Below are positions 53,762 to 63,541 of a stretch of DNA of 64,000 bases, piece after piece. The stretch is taken from positions 248,001-312,000 of the forward strand of contig NZ_CALPCD010000001.1 in assembly GCF_943192915.1 (NCBI RefSeq). The letters run 5' to 3'. Position numbers and translations under genes: made by a program. Position 1 is the first letter of the stretch. Each line of letters begins with the position of its first letter. This DNA comes from Anaerotardibacter muris. GTDB lineage: Bacteria; Actinomycetota; Coriobacteriia; Coriobacteriales; Eggerthellaceae. The notes under the pieces are model-generated. The model was not told where the DNA came from and ran no database searches. It saw only the letters and a list, made by a program, of their open reading frames with translations.

Positions 53762-55258
53762 ATGTCGTGGCTTTCCACCATCGATAAGAAGCAGCTCGGG
53801 CTTCACCTTGTGTTCATTGGCGTGGTGGGCGTGATATCAGCGTTCACGTCCATCGTGTTGTGCTTGTGCGTCGATACGGCGTATCACATCAGTCAGGCGT
53901 TCGCATGGACAGTGCTGTTGTTGCCGCTGATGGGGGTTATCTCGCTCATCTTTTATCGCGCGATGAAGCTGCCCTACGACTATTCCACTGACGACATGGT
54001 GCTTCAAATGCGTGAGAACAAACCAGTCTCCCCCACCCTTGCCCCTGGCATCCTGGTGGGCACCTGCTTGACCATGCTGGCAGGCGGTGCAGTGGGCAAG
54101 GAATCGAGCGCGTTTCAAATGGGCGCATCGATAGGCGAGATGCTCGGGCGCGGCTTCAAGCTGAAGAACATCTTCAAGAACAAGGCTGATCGCAACGTAT
54201 ATGGATACGCTGCGCTGATGGGCATGGCTGCTACGTTCAGTGCGCTGTTCTTCGCACCGCTCGGGGCTACCTTCCTCGTGTTCGAGCTGACACGCTTCAA
54301 GACGTTCAGCCCTGCACGTTTCATCGCTATCCTGGTGGCGGCGGTGATATCGGCCTCGATCGCCAGCATCTTCGGCATCGGCGATATCATCCCGAAGGTA
54401 GCGGTGCCGGGTCTTTCGCCCGACCTGCTGCTTCAGGTCGTGCTGGTCGGCACCCTGGGTGGCGTGCTCGGTCACTTCTTCGGCGGCAGCATCCGCATCG
54501 TACGAGAGTGGCAGCGCAAGACCTTCCGCCATCCGTTCGTTTCCGTGGTGGTGGTTGGCGTGGTGATCGCGGCTATCGTGATGATCTTCAGCCTGCAGAC
54601 CTTCGAAGGCAGCGGCATGAATCTGCTCACCCAGGCTCTTGGCGGCAGCATTGGCACGTGGGACTTCGCCATCAAGGCGCTCCTCGTGTTCCTGGCGCTG
54701 GCATCAGGCTTCAAAGGCGGCGAGATCATGCCAACGCTCGTCATCGGCGGCTTGCTCGGTTGTTCACTCGGACAGCTGATCGGGCTTGACCCAGCGTTCG
54801 CGGGCGCCATCGGCGTGATGACCTTCTTCGCGGGCATGAGCCGCTGCCCCATCGCAGCATTCTTCCTCGGATTCGAGATCTTCGGTGTTGAGGCCATCCC
54901 GTTCTTCCTGGTGGCCATCGTTTTCGCATACTTCGGCAGTCGAGGCATGGGCTACTATGGCCACGGCATCTTGGGCGAAGAGCGCAACGCGCGCCAGGAG
55001 CGTAAGACCCTGCACACGTTCTTCAAGAAGAACCCAGATGCAGTTGCAGCGTTCAAGGCGCTCGAGGAGCAGTCGAACGAACGCGCCCATCGGGCAGAAG
55101 TTCTGGCGCGCAAGGAAGCGCAGAGCGCCGTGCTGCCGCAGATGCCTAAAGAGACGCTGAAGCACCTCGAGCAAGAACGCGAGCAGCACCAAGAGGCTGC
55201 GCAGGCAAAGAGCGCGCCAAGCGGGTCGTCAACGAACTCGACGGATCAGTCTTCTTGA
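53762..55258 (+). CDS. ClC-family chloride channel or antiporter
   Basis: The 498-residue polytopic protein shows the ClC pattern: an AGGAVGKESSAFQMGASIG selectivity and gating segment near 110, with the gating Glu in GKES, and a later GFKGGEIMPTLVIGGLLG near 315, plus FFAGMSRCPIAAFFLGFE. After the membrane domain (to about 410) comes a charged helical tail without CBS domains. The ATG at 53762 fits the family N-terminus but lacks a strong ribosome binding site; 31 upstream codons are open. Confidence 0.87.
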   Translation: MSWLSTIDKKQLGLHLVFIGVVGVISAFTSIVLCLCVDTAYHISQAFAWTVLLLPLMGVISLIFYRAMKLPYDYSTDDMVLQMRENKPVSPTLAPGILVGTCLTMLAGGAVGKESSAFQMGASIGEMLGRGFKLKNIFKNKADRNVYGYAALMGMAATFSALFFAPLGATFLVFELTRFKTFSPARFIAILVAAVISASIASIFGIGDIIPKVAVPGLSPDLLLQVVLVGTLGGVLGHFFGGSIRIVREWQRKTFRHPFVSVVVVGVVIAAIVMIFSLQTFEGSGMNLLTQALGGSIGTWDFAIKALLVFLALASGFKGGEIMPTLVIGGLLGCSLGQLIGLDPAFAGAIGVMTFFAGMSRCPIAAFFLGFEIFGVEAIPFFLVAIVFAYFGSRGMGYYGHGILGEERNARQERKTLHTFFKKNPDAVAAFKALEEQSNERAHRAEVLARKEAQSAVLPQMPKETLKHLEQEREQHQEAAQAKSAPSGSSTNSTDQSS

Positions 55259-55278
55259 TCAACCTGGGAATCTTCTGG

Positions 55279-55307
55279 GGCGCTGCGGCTGCAAGGTAAT
55301 CGTGCAC
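55279..55307. repeat. Solo arm of a family B element
   Basis: GCGCTGCGGCTGCAAGGTAATCGTGCAC-like left arm without a matching right arm, just after the ClC gene. Confidence 0.6.
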
Positions 55308-55391
55308 TTTCTGGCGATTCGCTGTTGGATTCTCGCTACTATATACTGGTTGATGATCCGTCTTTAGTATTACGCGAACGAAAGGATTCCC

Positions 55392-55949
55392 ATGACCACG
55401 CTCTTCGTGAACGCTTGTGCGCGTGAGGATTCGCGCACGATGGCTCTGTGCCAGGAATATCTGACAGGCAAGGCCGATGTAGAGACCGTGAATCTGTTCG
55501 AACTAGGCATCGAGCCCTTCGATTGGGCGAAAGTGGAAGAGCGCGAGCGCCTGAAGGCCGAAGGCGCTCTCGGGGATTCGATGTTCGACCTGGCCAAGCA
55601 ATTCGCAGCAGCGGACGAGATCGTAGTGGGCGCGCCGTATTGGGACTTGTCGTTCCCATCCATCTTGAAGGTGTACGTTGAGCACATCACCGTGAATGAC
55701 ATCGTGTTCCACTACACCGAAGAAGGCAGACCAGAGGGATTGTGCAAGGCGCAGCGCTTGGTGTACGTCACCACCTCGGGCGGTCCGTGCTCGCTGGCGA
55801 ACTATGGCTATGAATACTTCCAGGGTCTTGCGCGCATGTTCGGGATCGACGAGACTTGCTTCGTTTCTGCAGAGATGCTCGATATAGTGGGTGCGAACGT
55901 TGACCAGATCATGGATGATGCCCGCAAGCAGATCCAAGCTCTGAAATGA
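55392..55949 (+). CDS. Flavodoxin-fold NAD(P)H oxidoreductase (azoreductase-like)
   Basis: The 185-residue protein has the FMN-binding pattern of this family: N-terminal LFVNACAREDSRT near 4, VGAPYWDLSFPSILKVYVEHI near 79-99, and TTSGGPC near 126. Members reduce quinones, azo dyes or nitro compounds. The ATG is preceded by GAAAGGA 6 bp upstream. It is a single gene; a family A element follows the stop by 11 bp. Confidence 0.88.
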   Translation: MTTLFVNACAREDSRTMALCQEYLTGKADVETVNLFELGIEPFDWAKVEERERLKAEGALGDSMFDLAKQFAAADEIVVGAPYWDLSFPSILKVYVEHITVNDIVFHYTEEGRPEGLCKAQRLVYVTTSGGPCSLANYGYEYFQGLARMFGIDETCFVSAEMLDIVGANVDQIMDDARKQIQALK

Positions 55950-55960
55950 TCCACTATCAA

Positions 55961-56015
55961 GAGGACAGGTCCCAAAGTGTCCCGGACGCTTTGGGACCTG
56001 TCCTCTTTTTGTCCG
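55961..56015. repeat. Family A repeat, copy 16
   Basis: GGACAGGTCCC, TGTCCCGGAC and GGGACCTGTCC blocks in a convergent gap between the oxidoreductase and the CmpB-like gene. Confidence 0.88.
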
Positions 56016-56072
56016 AGATAGGCCAATTGGTTTGAGCGGATCGGTGTTCGTCTTCGTATTCGAAGCGACTTG

Positions 56073-57266
56073 CTAGATGCGACTTGCTTGATCGGGGTTC
56101 ATGGTCATGGTTTGGAAGCGATTCTGCATGTACTCATTGTCGTAATGCTTGGCCATGAATTCCTCGAGTGCGCTATCGGGAGCATGACCCGATTCGCGCA
56201 GATACCAACAATCGATGGTCTGGACGGTCATGATCACATCAACGACCATGAACACCATGGCGATGGTAGTGAGCGTGTAGCGCAGCTTCCATGGGATCTT
56301 ATTGATGGCCCACAGCAACATGGGTAGCAACAATTTCACCCACGCAAGACCGAGCAAGCCCCAGAAGCACATGAACATGACATTGGTCCGTCCATCGATG
56401 TTGCCGAACGTACCGCTATAATCCCAGGCCACGATACCGAACGCATATTGCATGATCCAGCTGACGAAGAACTCGAAGCAGCCGCCGATCACCGCTGATA
56501 CCAGGAAGATGACCGGGATGGGCTTGTCGTGGAAGCGGTTCAGCGCGATGGTCATCATCAGGCCACCGAAACCGTAGATGGGTGAGAACGGACCATAGAG
56601 CAGGCCTGCGCGATCTTGGTATTCATGGAAGATGATCAGATGGAAGATGGTCTCCACCACCAGCCCCAAGAAGCAGCACACCACGAAGATCCAGAACAAG
56701 TTGAAGAAGTTCAGCGTGATATAGCCCTTCAAGGGCTTGCGATCGTCGATCTTCTTCTCGTAAGCGCGGCGTTCCTCGGGCGGCATGGAATGCGCTCGTT
56801 TGGTGAGCAGGCGCTCTTGAGCCAATTCGGGGTCCATATAGACGGTGACCACACCTAAGAACACCAGTTCCGCAAGGTAGACGACGTGCAGCCAGCTTAG
56901 ACCGTAGAGCAGCATCATGGCCAAGAACGACACGCATACTAATGCGATATTGCCGATGGCAAGCTCTTCGCCGTACTTGCTGATATTCTTGCAGAACCGC
57001 ACGCCCATCACGCAGAACAACGCGATAGCACCCACCGCCATGAACGAGATGGCCAGTGCCACACCTGCGTTCATCGCCGTAAGATTCTGCTCAAGGGTGT
57101 TCACCACATCCACACCCAAGGCGATGAGCAAACAGGCCGAAGCCGCTGCGCACACGAAGCACAAGATGCCATACGTGCGCAGGACCTTCTTGGAAAAATC
57201 CTGATAAGGGAAATCGCTCTGATCGGTGGGAGGCTGGATCTTGCCCCAGATATCTTTGAACCTCAT
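56073..57266 (-). CDS. Putative ABC-transporter type IV (CmpB-like) membrane protein
   Basis: The 397-residue protein has five or six N-terminal membrane segments (about 28-140) with a charged loop, then a C-terminal module matching the CmpB-type pattern: LLYGPFSPIYGFGGL near 245, ending with AWDYSGTFGNIDGR near 300. The family is widespread in Firmicutes and Coriobacteria but without proven function. It is divergent from the radical SAM/DUF4130 pair, with about 150 bp between start codons. Confidence 0.8.
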   Translation of the reverse strand: MRFKDIWGKIQPPTDQSDFPYQDFSKKVLRTYGILCFVCAAASACLLIALGVDVVNTLEQNLTAMNAGVALAISFMAVGAIALFCVMGVRFCKNISKYGEELAIGNIALVCVSFLAMMLLYGLSWLHVVYLAELVFLGVVTVYMDPELAQERLLTKRAHSMPPEERRAYEKKIDDRKPLKGYITLNFFNLFWIFVVCCFLGLVVETIFHLIIFHEYQDRAGLLYGPFSPIYGFGGLMMTIALNRFHDKPIPVIFLVSAVIGGCFEFFVSWIMQYAFGIVAWDYSGTFGNIDGRTNVMFMCFWGLLGLAWVKLLLPMLLWAINKIPWKLRYTLTTIAMVFMVVDVIMTVQTIDCWYLRESGHAPDSALEEFMAKHYDNEYMQNRFQTMTMNPDQASRI

Positions 57267-57414
57267 GGATAGGCCTACCGTTCTTGCCGAAGAAACAATA
57301 GGCTCACTTTAGCACAGTCTTCCTGCAGAAATGGGCGCACGAGACCTCAATTCGCTCTTGACTCCAAACATTTGTTCGCATAGCATGATAGGAGCTAATA
57401 GAACGGATGTACGT

Positions 57415-58833
57415 ATGGATATCGCCGAAAAACTCGAACTGCTTGCCGATGCTGCCAAATATGATGTAGCCTGCACCTCTTCAGGTGTTGATCGCAGCGC
57501 GCAGAAGGGCAAGCTCGGCAATACCTCTGCGGCGGGCATCTGTCACAGCTTCACGGCTGATGGGCGCTGCGTCACACTGCTGAAGGTGTTGATGAGCAAC
57601 GCATGCATCTATAACTGCGCTTACTGCGTGAATCGCATCAGCAACGAAGGCAAGCGTACCACCTTCAAGCCACGCGAACTGGCTGATCTCACCATCAGCT
57701 TCTACCGCCGCAACTATATCGAAGGGCTGTTCCTCAGTTCTGGCGTGGTGAAAAGTCCTGATTTCACCACCGAGCTCATGATCGAGGCGCTCAGCATCCT
57801 GCGCGAAGAATACGGATTCCGCGGCTACATCCACGCGAAGGCGATACCCGGCACATCGCCTGAGCTGCTGGAGCGTCTCGGCTCGCTCGCTGATCGTATG
57901 AGCGTGAACCTGGAACTGCCTTCACAAAAGAGCCTGAACCTGCTCGCCCCCGACAAGAGCAAGCATGACATCTTGAGCCCTATGGCATTCATCAAGCAGG
58001 GTATCGAAGAAGCGCGCGACACACGTCGACTCATGCAGAAGAGCAAGCGTGCCAGTACTACCTATTTGAGCACACGCAACACCGCGATGGCCAAGCCCGC
58101 GCGCGAAGTTCGTCAATTCGCGCCAGCAGGGCAATCCACGCAGATGATCATCGGAGCCACGCCAGAGAGCGACTATCAGATCCTGAACCTTTCTTCGGCT
58201 CTCTATCAGACCTTCGCGATGAAGCGTGTGTTCTTCAGTGCCTATCTGCCTGTGAACCAGGACAAACGCCTACCATCGAACAACGCAGTGGCGCTCGACC
58301 GAGAACATCGCCTCTATCAGGCCGACTGGCTCATGCGCTTCTATGGCTTCGATGTGAATGAGGTGATCGATGAATCCAACCCGTTCTTGGACCTGGATGT
58401 CGATCCGAAGGCGAATTGGGCACTGAATCACTTGGACTTCTTCCCTGTTGAGGTGAACAAAGCCCCCTACGCTAGCTTGCTGCGCGTACCTGGGATCGGT
58501 GTGCGCGGAGCTAAGCTCATCATCCGCGCGCGTAAGACCCACGTACTGCGCGAACAAGAGCTGCGAAAACTCGGCATCGCTTACAAGCGTGCGCAGTTCT
58601 TCATCACCTGCCAAGGAAAATATCAAGGAGGTGCGGTCGCCTTCGAACGAGAGGCGCTGCGCTCCCGGCTGGCCGCCCCTATCCAAGGCGGACGACATGG
58701 TTCACGCTCAGCTAAGATCACGCCAGGCCAGATGAGCCTGTTCGATCAGCCTCAAGCAGGCGCCCTGTGGGGTGGATCACCTGTTGGCGCTCTTGGCTCA
58801 GGGCCTGCGGCGCTCAAGGCGGGTGCAGCATGA
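57415..58833 (+). CDS. Putative DNA modification/repair radical SAM protein
   Basis: About 472 residues. The radical SAM cluster motif is CIYNCAYC (CxxxCxxC) near 64, preceded by the CHSF and RCVTLLKVL segments typical of this SplB-like family. The C-terminal part has a helix-hairpin-helix-like LLRVPGIGVRGAKLI near 355, suited to DNA binding. The start is uncertain: ATG 57415 matches the family but the nearest AGGAG is 19 bp away. It overlaps the DUF4130 gene by four bases, and the pair is proposed to act in DNA metabolism; its reaction is not known. Confidence 0.85.
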   Translation: MDIAEKLELLADAAKYDVACTSSGVDRSAQKGKLGNTSAAGICHSFTADGRCVTLLKVLMSNACIYNCAYCVNRISNEGKRTTFKPRELADLTISFYRRNYIEGLFLSSGVVKSPDFTTELMIEALSILREEYGFRGYIHAKAIPGTSPELLERLGSLADRMSVNLELPSQKSLNLLAPDKSKHDILSPMAFIKQGIEEARDTRRLMQKSKRASTTYLSTRNTAMAKPAREVRQFAPAGQSTQMIIGATPESDYQILNLSSALYQTFAMKRVFFSAYLPVNQDKRLPSNNAVALDREHRLYQADWLMRFYGFDVNEVIDESNPFLDLDVDPKANWALNHLDFFPVEVNKAPYASLLRVPGIGVRGAKLIIRARKTHVLREQELRKLGIAYKRAQFFITCQGKYQGGAVAFEREALRSRLAAPIQGGRHGSRSAKITPGQMSLFDQPQAGALWGGSPVGALGSGPAALKAGAA

Positions 58834-59702
58834 CCTACAAGCAAACACCCGACAACATCGCCTATCTTTACGATGGCTCGGTCGAAGGGCTGTTCACTGC
58901 CGTATTCCTCACCTATGCCTACAAGGAAGACCCCATCGACATCTGCCCAAAAGCAGCGCATCAGCCGCGCCTTGGCCAGGCTGTGCGCACCATCGAGACC
59001 GACTTCGCGCTTGCCACGCGCGTGCAGCGCGGTATATGTCGAGTGGCAGGATACGAAGTATTCGATATCGTGAAGGTCGCTGCACTTTCAGACGAGCCCC
59101 ATACCGGCATGGCGGTCTATCACTTCATCCGCTATTGCATGGACGCGCGCAACGCCTACGGGTTCTCACACAACAGACGCGGCGAAGACGCGCTCGCTCC
59201 CAAGATCTACGGGGCTGGCTGCGGACCAGCAGACATCAACACCTCTGCCGTGCGCGCCGTGCTCCATCCTGATGTAGAGCCCGTATTGAAGCTCGAACGC
59301 GCGGTGCAGAACGAACGACACCATATGCTCGAATTCCTGCGCTTCGAAGAATTGGTCGGCGGTCTTTGGTGTGCGAAATGCAATCCGAAGGCATCGGTAG
59401 TGCCTTTGGTCATGGATTGGTTCGCAGCACGGTTCAACACGCAGCCCTTCATCATCTATGATGAGAATCATCACGTAGCTGGGGTCTATGAAGGTGCTGA
59501 TTGGCACCTGGTTTGCACCGATCAGTTCACACCTCCGCCTCGCACTCAAAATGAAGAGAAGATGCAAGAAGCCTGGAAGCGCTTCTACGATACGCTTGCC
59601 ATCGACGCTCGCTACAATCCTGAATTACGCCGCCACTTCATGCCCAAGCGTCTATGGAAGAACATCACCGAGGTGCGGGATATGGCACCCGCCGAGCGAT
59701 GA
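58830..59702 (+). CDS. DUF4130-type probable DNA-metabolism protein, partner of radical SAM gene
   Basis: The 290-residue protein begins IAYLYDGSVEGLFTAVF, the hallmark of this DUF4130-containing family. The middle holds VAALSDEPHTGMAVYHFIRY, and the C-terminus has FIIYDENHHVAGVY near 215 and CTDQF. It resembles a uracil-DNA-glycosylase-adjacent module in some families, but no catalytic motif can be named. The ATG overlaps the upstream stop (ATGA), so the two are almost certainly co-translated. Confidence 0.83.
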   Translation: MTYKQTPDNIAYLYDGSVEGLFTAVFLTYAYKEDPIDICPKAAHQPRLGQAVRTIETDFALATRVQRGICRVAGYEVFDIVKVAALSDEPHTGMAVYHFIRYCMDARNAYGFSHNRRGEDALAPKIYGAGCGPADINTSAVRAVLHPDVEPVLKLERAVQNERHHMLEFLRFEELVGGLWCAKCNPKASVVPLVMDWFAARFNTQPFIIYDENHHVAGVYEGADWHLVCTDQFTPPPRTQNEEKMQEAWKRFYDTLAIDARYNPELRRHFMPKRLWKNITEVRDMAPAER

Positions 59703-59814
59703 TATTCGCTTTATTTAACCAAAGCGACACAAGGTTGTCGTATCATTTCGAAATCGAGTTTGAACGGGCTTCGCGCTCGTTTTGTATTTGAGCCAGATTT
59801 GATGAGGAGTGATC

Positions 59815-60897
59815 ATGGCACGCGTTTACAACTTTTCCGCTGGTCCGGCAGTGCTGCCCGAAGCGGTCTTGAAAGAAGCAGCTGACGAAATGCTCGATTA
59901 TCAGGGTACGGGCATGTCCGTGATGGAGATGAGCCATCGCTCGAAGGCGTTCGAGAATATCATCACCTCTGCAGAAGCTGACCTGCGCGACTTGCTCTCC
60001 ATTCCTGACGATTACGCAGTACTGTTCCTGCAGGGTGGCGCTTCCCAGCAGTTCGCTGCCATCCCGATGAACCTGATGGTGAACGGCAAGGCAGACTACA
60101 TCGTTTCTGGTTCCTGGTCGAAGAAGGCATTCAAGGAAGCTGAACTGTTCGGCGACGCACGCTGCATTGCCTCGAGCGAAGACGGCAACTTCTCCTATAT
60201 CCCCGATTGCAAGGATCTGGATATCGATGCAGATGCCGATTATGTCTACATCTGCGAGAACGAGACCATCTATGGCACGAAATATCACGAACTTCCCAAC
60301 ACCAAGGGCAAGACCTTGGTAGCGGACGTTTCTTCTTGCTTCCTTTCCGAGCCAGTCGACATCACCAAATACGGCGTGATGTATGGTGGCGTTCAGAAGA
60401 ACATCGGCCCTGCTGGCGTGGCTATCGACATCATCCGCAAGGACTTGATCCGCGACGATGTCCTTGAGGGCACCCCCACCATGCTGAAGTGGAAGACCCA
60501 GGCAGACAACGATTCGCTCTACAACACGCCACCGGCTTATGGCATCTACATCTGCGGCAAAGTATTCAAATGGCTGAAGAGCCTGGGTGGTCTTGAGGTC
60601 ATGGGCCAGATGAATCGCGAAAAAGCCGCGATCCTCTATGACTTCCTCGATAGCTCAGATCTGTTCATGGGCACCGCACGTCGCGAAGACCGCTCCATCA
60701 TGAATGTTCCCTTCATCACGGGCGATCCGAAGCTGGATGAACTGTTCGTGGCTGAGGCCAAGAAGAATGGCATCGAATCCATCAAGGGCCATCGTACGGT
60801 TGGCGGCATGCGCGCGAGCATCTATAACGCTATGCCGAAGGCAGGCGTTGAAGCGCTGGTCGAATTCATGAAGAAGTTCGAACTCGAACACAAGTAG
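59815..60897 (+). CDS. serC: Phosphoserine aminotransferase
   Basis: The 360-residue PLP enzyme begins VYNFSAGPAVLPE and has FLQGGASQQFAAIP near 73. The PLP Lys is in YGGVQKNIGPAG near 196. The C-terminus has GHRTVGGMRASIYNA near 325. It converts phosphohydroxypyruvate to phosphoserine (and can serve pyridoxal phosphate synthesis). AGGAG lies 5 bp before ATG 59815; a GTG two codons earlier is less likely. Confidence 0.96.
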   Translation: MARVYNFSAGPAVLPEAVLKEAADEMLDYQGTGMSVMEMSHRSKAFENIITSAEADLRDLLSIPDDYAVLFLQGGASQQFAAIPMNLMVNGKADYIVSGSWSKKAFKEAELFGDARCIASSEDGNFSYIPDCKDLDIDADADYVYICENETIYGTKYHELPNTKGKTLVADVSSCFLSEPVDITKYGVMYGGVQKNIGPAGVAIDIIRKDLIRDDVLEGTPTMLKWKTQADNDSLYNTPPAYGIYICGKVFKWLKSLGGLEVMGQMNREKAAILYDFLDSSDLFMGTARREDRSIMNVPFITGDPKLDELFVAEAKKNGIESIKGHRTVGGMRASIYNAMPKAGVEALVEFMKKFELEHK

Positions 60898-60917
60898 CTC
60901 ACGGTTGCGCAGACGGA

Positions 60918-62579
60918 TTAGCCCTTCTTGTTGCGGCGGTAGATGTCGATGGCGATCCAGAGGGACAGGATGATAGCCACCACGAATTCGATGAACGCCA
61001 AGATGGGCATGCCAAAGACGTGAGCTTCATCGATGGCGAAGGTGAGCAGCGCTGCCGAAACCAGCAGGCCGGCCACGATCAAACCGATGGTCAGACGATT
61101 CAAGATGCGCGATATCTTCACCATGGGCTCAGCTGAACCGAGCATCTCCATGTTCACTTTCAGCTGACCACGCGAGAGCAGCTGCATGGTGTCGCCAGAA
61201 TATTCAGCCGCACGCAGAGCACCACGGCTAGCGCTGTTCAGGGAAACAACCAGCTCTTTCAGCAATTCGCGCACTTCATCGGAGTCCTCTTTGGAGCGCT
61301 TGATGTGCTTGTTGATGATGTCGATGATATTGAACGAACCCACGTATTCGAGCAGTGTGCCTTCCATGGTCACGATACCACGCGAAACCATGGTCACTGA
61401 TGGTGGCAGCTGCACCTTCGATTGGCGCGTTACATTCATGATATCGTTCAGGAATTGCCCGATGTCGATATCTTCTACTTCCACCGAGCCATAGCGATCG
61501 AGGATGATGTCGAGTTCGGAGAGCAAACGCGGCTGATCGACCGCCTCCAAGTCGCGCGAGATGGAAAATGACATGAACGCTTCCATCAAGCGACTGGAGC
61601 TGCGCAGCCCTACAGCCTCCACCATGTTTTCGAATCCGGTACGATCCCGCGGATTCAAGTGCCCCATCAACCCCAGGTCAAGATAGACTATCTGCCCATC
61701 ATCGATGACGATGTTGCCAGGATGTGGGTCGGCATGGAAGAAGCCATCTTCAAGGATCTGCTTCGCGTAATTCTCGAGCATCTTGTCGCCGATCTCGTCA
61801 AGCACATAGCCTTGTTCGAGCAGCTTTTCGGTGTTGCGGATCGAAATGCCGTCGACATATTCCATCACCAGCACTTCTTCGCGGCAATATTCCATGTAGG
61901 GCTTCGGTGCACGCACGTAGACCACATCGGCATTCAGCTCATTGAATCTCACCAGATTGCGCGCTTCGTTCAGAAAGTCGGTCTCCTCAAGGAAGGTCAC
62001 CCATAATTCCTCGACCACATCGCGCAGGTCTACCATCTGCGAGTCTTTCATGTAACGCGAAAGACGGCGCGCCAAACTGCGCATCACATCGATATCCTGA
62101 GCCATGGTAACGCGCACACCAGGGCGCTGCACCTTGATGGCTACGATCTGACCCGTAGCAAGTCTTGCTTTATGCACTTGCGCGAGCGATGCGCTTCCCA
62201 ACGGCTTTGGGTCGATCGCATCGAAGATGACCCCAGTATCTGCGCCATAGATAGCCTCTATCGCCTCAAGGACCTCTTGATACGACATCGGCTCGCATTC
62301 TTGTTGAAGTTGCGAGAGCGCCTTGCAGTAAGCTTGCGGCAAGATCTCGGAACGCGTGGAGAGGGTCTGACCCACTTTGATGAAGCTGGGGCCCAGGTCC
62401 TCGAAGAGATCGCGCAGCTCTTCAGGAGAAAACCCCTGCAAGAAGTTATGCCTGCGCAGGATCTGAACTATCTCATGAACGCGGCGCACGCGCACGCTGC
62501 GGCTCAGACCGAATTCGTCGGCTGGGTCGACCTCGGCACGGGTGTTCAGGAAATGTCGTAGCAGCGTGTTATCGGACAT
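60918..62579 (-). CDS. ABC1/UbiB-family atypical protein kinase-like ATPase
   Basis: The 553-residue protein shows UbiB-family motifs: KxGQ in FIKVGQTLSTR near 67, the Ala-rich loop LGSASLAQVHKA near 125, the invariant Lys in VAIKVQRPG, and HADPHPGNI near 278 with DLG near 298. Two C-terminal membrane helices (about 500-545). UbiB/COQ8 proteins support isoprenoid quinone synthesis or lipid homeostasis; in Coriobacteria menaquinone is a plausible link but not shown. ATG 62579 is chosen because AGAGGAGAG precedes it. Confidence 0.9.
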   Translation of the reverse strand: MSDNTLLRHFLNTRAEVDPADEFGLSRSVRVRRVHEIVQILRRHNFLQGFSPEELRDLFEDLGPSFIKVGQTLSTRSEILPQAYCKALSQLQQECEPMSYQEVLEAIEAIYGADTGVIFDAIDPKPLGSASLAQVHKARLATGQIVAIKVQRPGVRVTMAQDIDVMRSLARRLSRYMKDSQMVDLRDVVEELWVTFLEETDFLNEARNLVRFNELNADVVYVRAPKPYMEYCREEVLVMEYVDGISIRNTEKLLEQGYVLDEIGDKMLENYAKQILEDGFFHADPHPGNIVIDDGQIVYLDLGLMGHLNPRDRTGFENMVEAVGLRSSSRLMEAFMSFSISRDLEAVDQPRLLSELDIILDRYGSVEVEDIDIGQFLNDIMNVTRQSKVQLPPSVTMVSRGIVTMEGTLLEYVGSFNIIDIINKHIKRSKEDSDEVRELLKELVVSLNSASRGALRAAEYSGDTMQLLSRGQLKVNMEMLGSAEPMVKISRILNRLTIGLIVAGLLVSAALLTFAIDEAHVFGMPILAFIEFVVAIILSLWIAIDIYRRNKKG

Positions 62580-62649
62580 GGACTCTCTCCTCTGCGCGTT
62601 GCGCACTCACTACCTTCGATTTTACCGTGGCAGGCGTTCAAGACCAAAC

Positions 62650-62686
62650 AAAAGGCGTATGAATCATCGTGACCCATACGCCTTTT
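62650..62686. terminator. Bidirectional rho-independent terminator
   Basis: An AAAAGGCGTATG/CATACGCCTTTT stem with 13-nt loop between the phasin-like gene and the UbiB-like gene. T-rich on both strands. Confidence 0.8.
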
Positions 62687-62737
62687 GGTGTCTGCCGCAT
62701 CGAAGCGACACACACGCTCAACCGAATACTTTGTTAG

Positions 62738-63067
62738 TTATGCAGAGGCATTCGCATCTGATGCATCAGCTGCTGCAGCATCTGCAGATACCTTGTCTGC
62801 AAGTTCAGAGACCTTCGATACGAATTCTGCACGCTGCTCGGGGCTCATTGCCTTGAGCTGCGCGGAAAGAGCTTCGTCGCGCACCTGGTTGAAGGTTTCG
62901 CTAGCCTTGTGCTGGAGCTCAGTATTGAGCTGCTTTCCCTGCTCGACAGTGATCTCGCCCTTCTCGATGAGGTTATTCACCAATTCGTTGGCCTTTTCGC
63001 CACCGTAAGCCAATGCCCCTACGCCTGCCAAAAAGATATCTTTAAAACCATCACGGATGTCTGCCAT
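62738..63067 (-). CDS. Phasin-like helical protein
   Basis: The 109-residue cytoplasmic protein is fully helical with heptad-like patterns, starting DGFKDIFLAGVGALAYGGEKANELVNNLIEKGEITVEQGK, a pattern shared with PhaI/PhaF-type phasins and small regulators of the same fold. The C-terminus is Ala/Asp/Ser-rich. Its own terminator follows. A link to the adjacent UbiB-like gene is possible. Confidence 0.75.
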   Translation of the reverse strand: MADIRDGFKDIFLAGVGALAYGGEKANELVNNLIEKGEITVEQGKQLNTELQHKASETFNQVRDEALSAQLKAMSPEQRAEFVSKVSELADKVSADAAAADASDANASA

Positions 63068-63541
63068 GATACTTACCGCCCTTCGTTGACCGTTTTCCAT
63101 TGACCTTAGTGTACTCGCTCGTAGATGCTTCGCTTCCCACAACCGCCGAGGTTAGACAAACCGTAACCCGCACGTCACTTTTGTGCGGAGAAGCGGGTAC
63201 GGAGAGATCGATCAAGAGGATCCAAAGCCAATTTGGAAATGGCCGGCTTGCGAACAGGAAACGGACGATCCCACGCTCGATCCCCTTTTGTCTCACAATG
63301 AGCCAAGGCTCTGCGCCTCTGGTCCGTCTTCGCCCCTTAGGGACAAATTGGGGGCAGCCCCCTTTTTGTCCACTCACCTTCACCCCTTAGCAAAAAATCG
63401 CGCCGCCTGGCGCACGGGATGGCGTCAGCGTCTCGAAGTAACAGGGGTTCTTGTACTCTTTATGCATGACTCTTTTCGGCGCCTTAACGCTGGCACCGGG
63501 AAGATCGAACGATAAGACTCAACGAGTAGGAGGGAATGGCC
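63068..63541. other. Intergenic region between phasin-like gene and SDR gene
   Basis: No supported gene is seen. A family C hairpin lies at 63341-63371. The short open frames in this stretch lack ribosome binding sites and recognisable sequence. Confidence 0.5.
63341..63371. repeat. Family C hairpin, copy 2
   Basis: Outer GGACAAA/TTTGTCC arms enclose a GGGGG-CAG-CCCCC inner stem, similar to 12828-12861. Confidence 0.75.
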
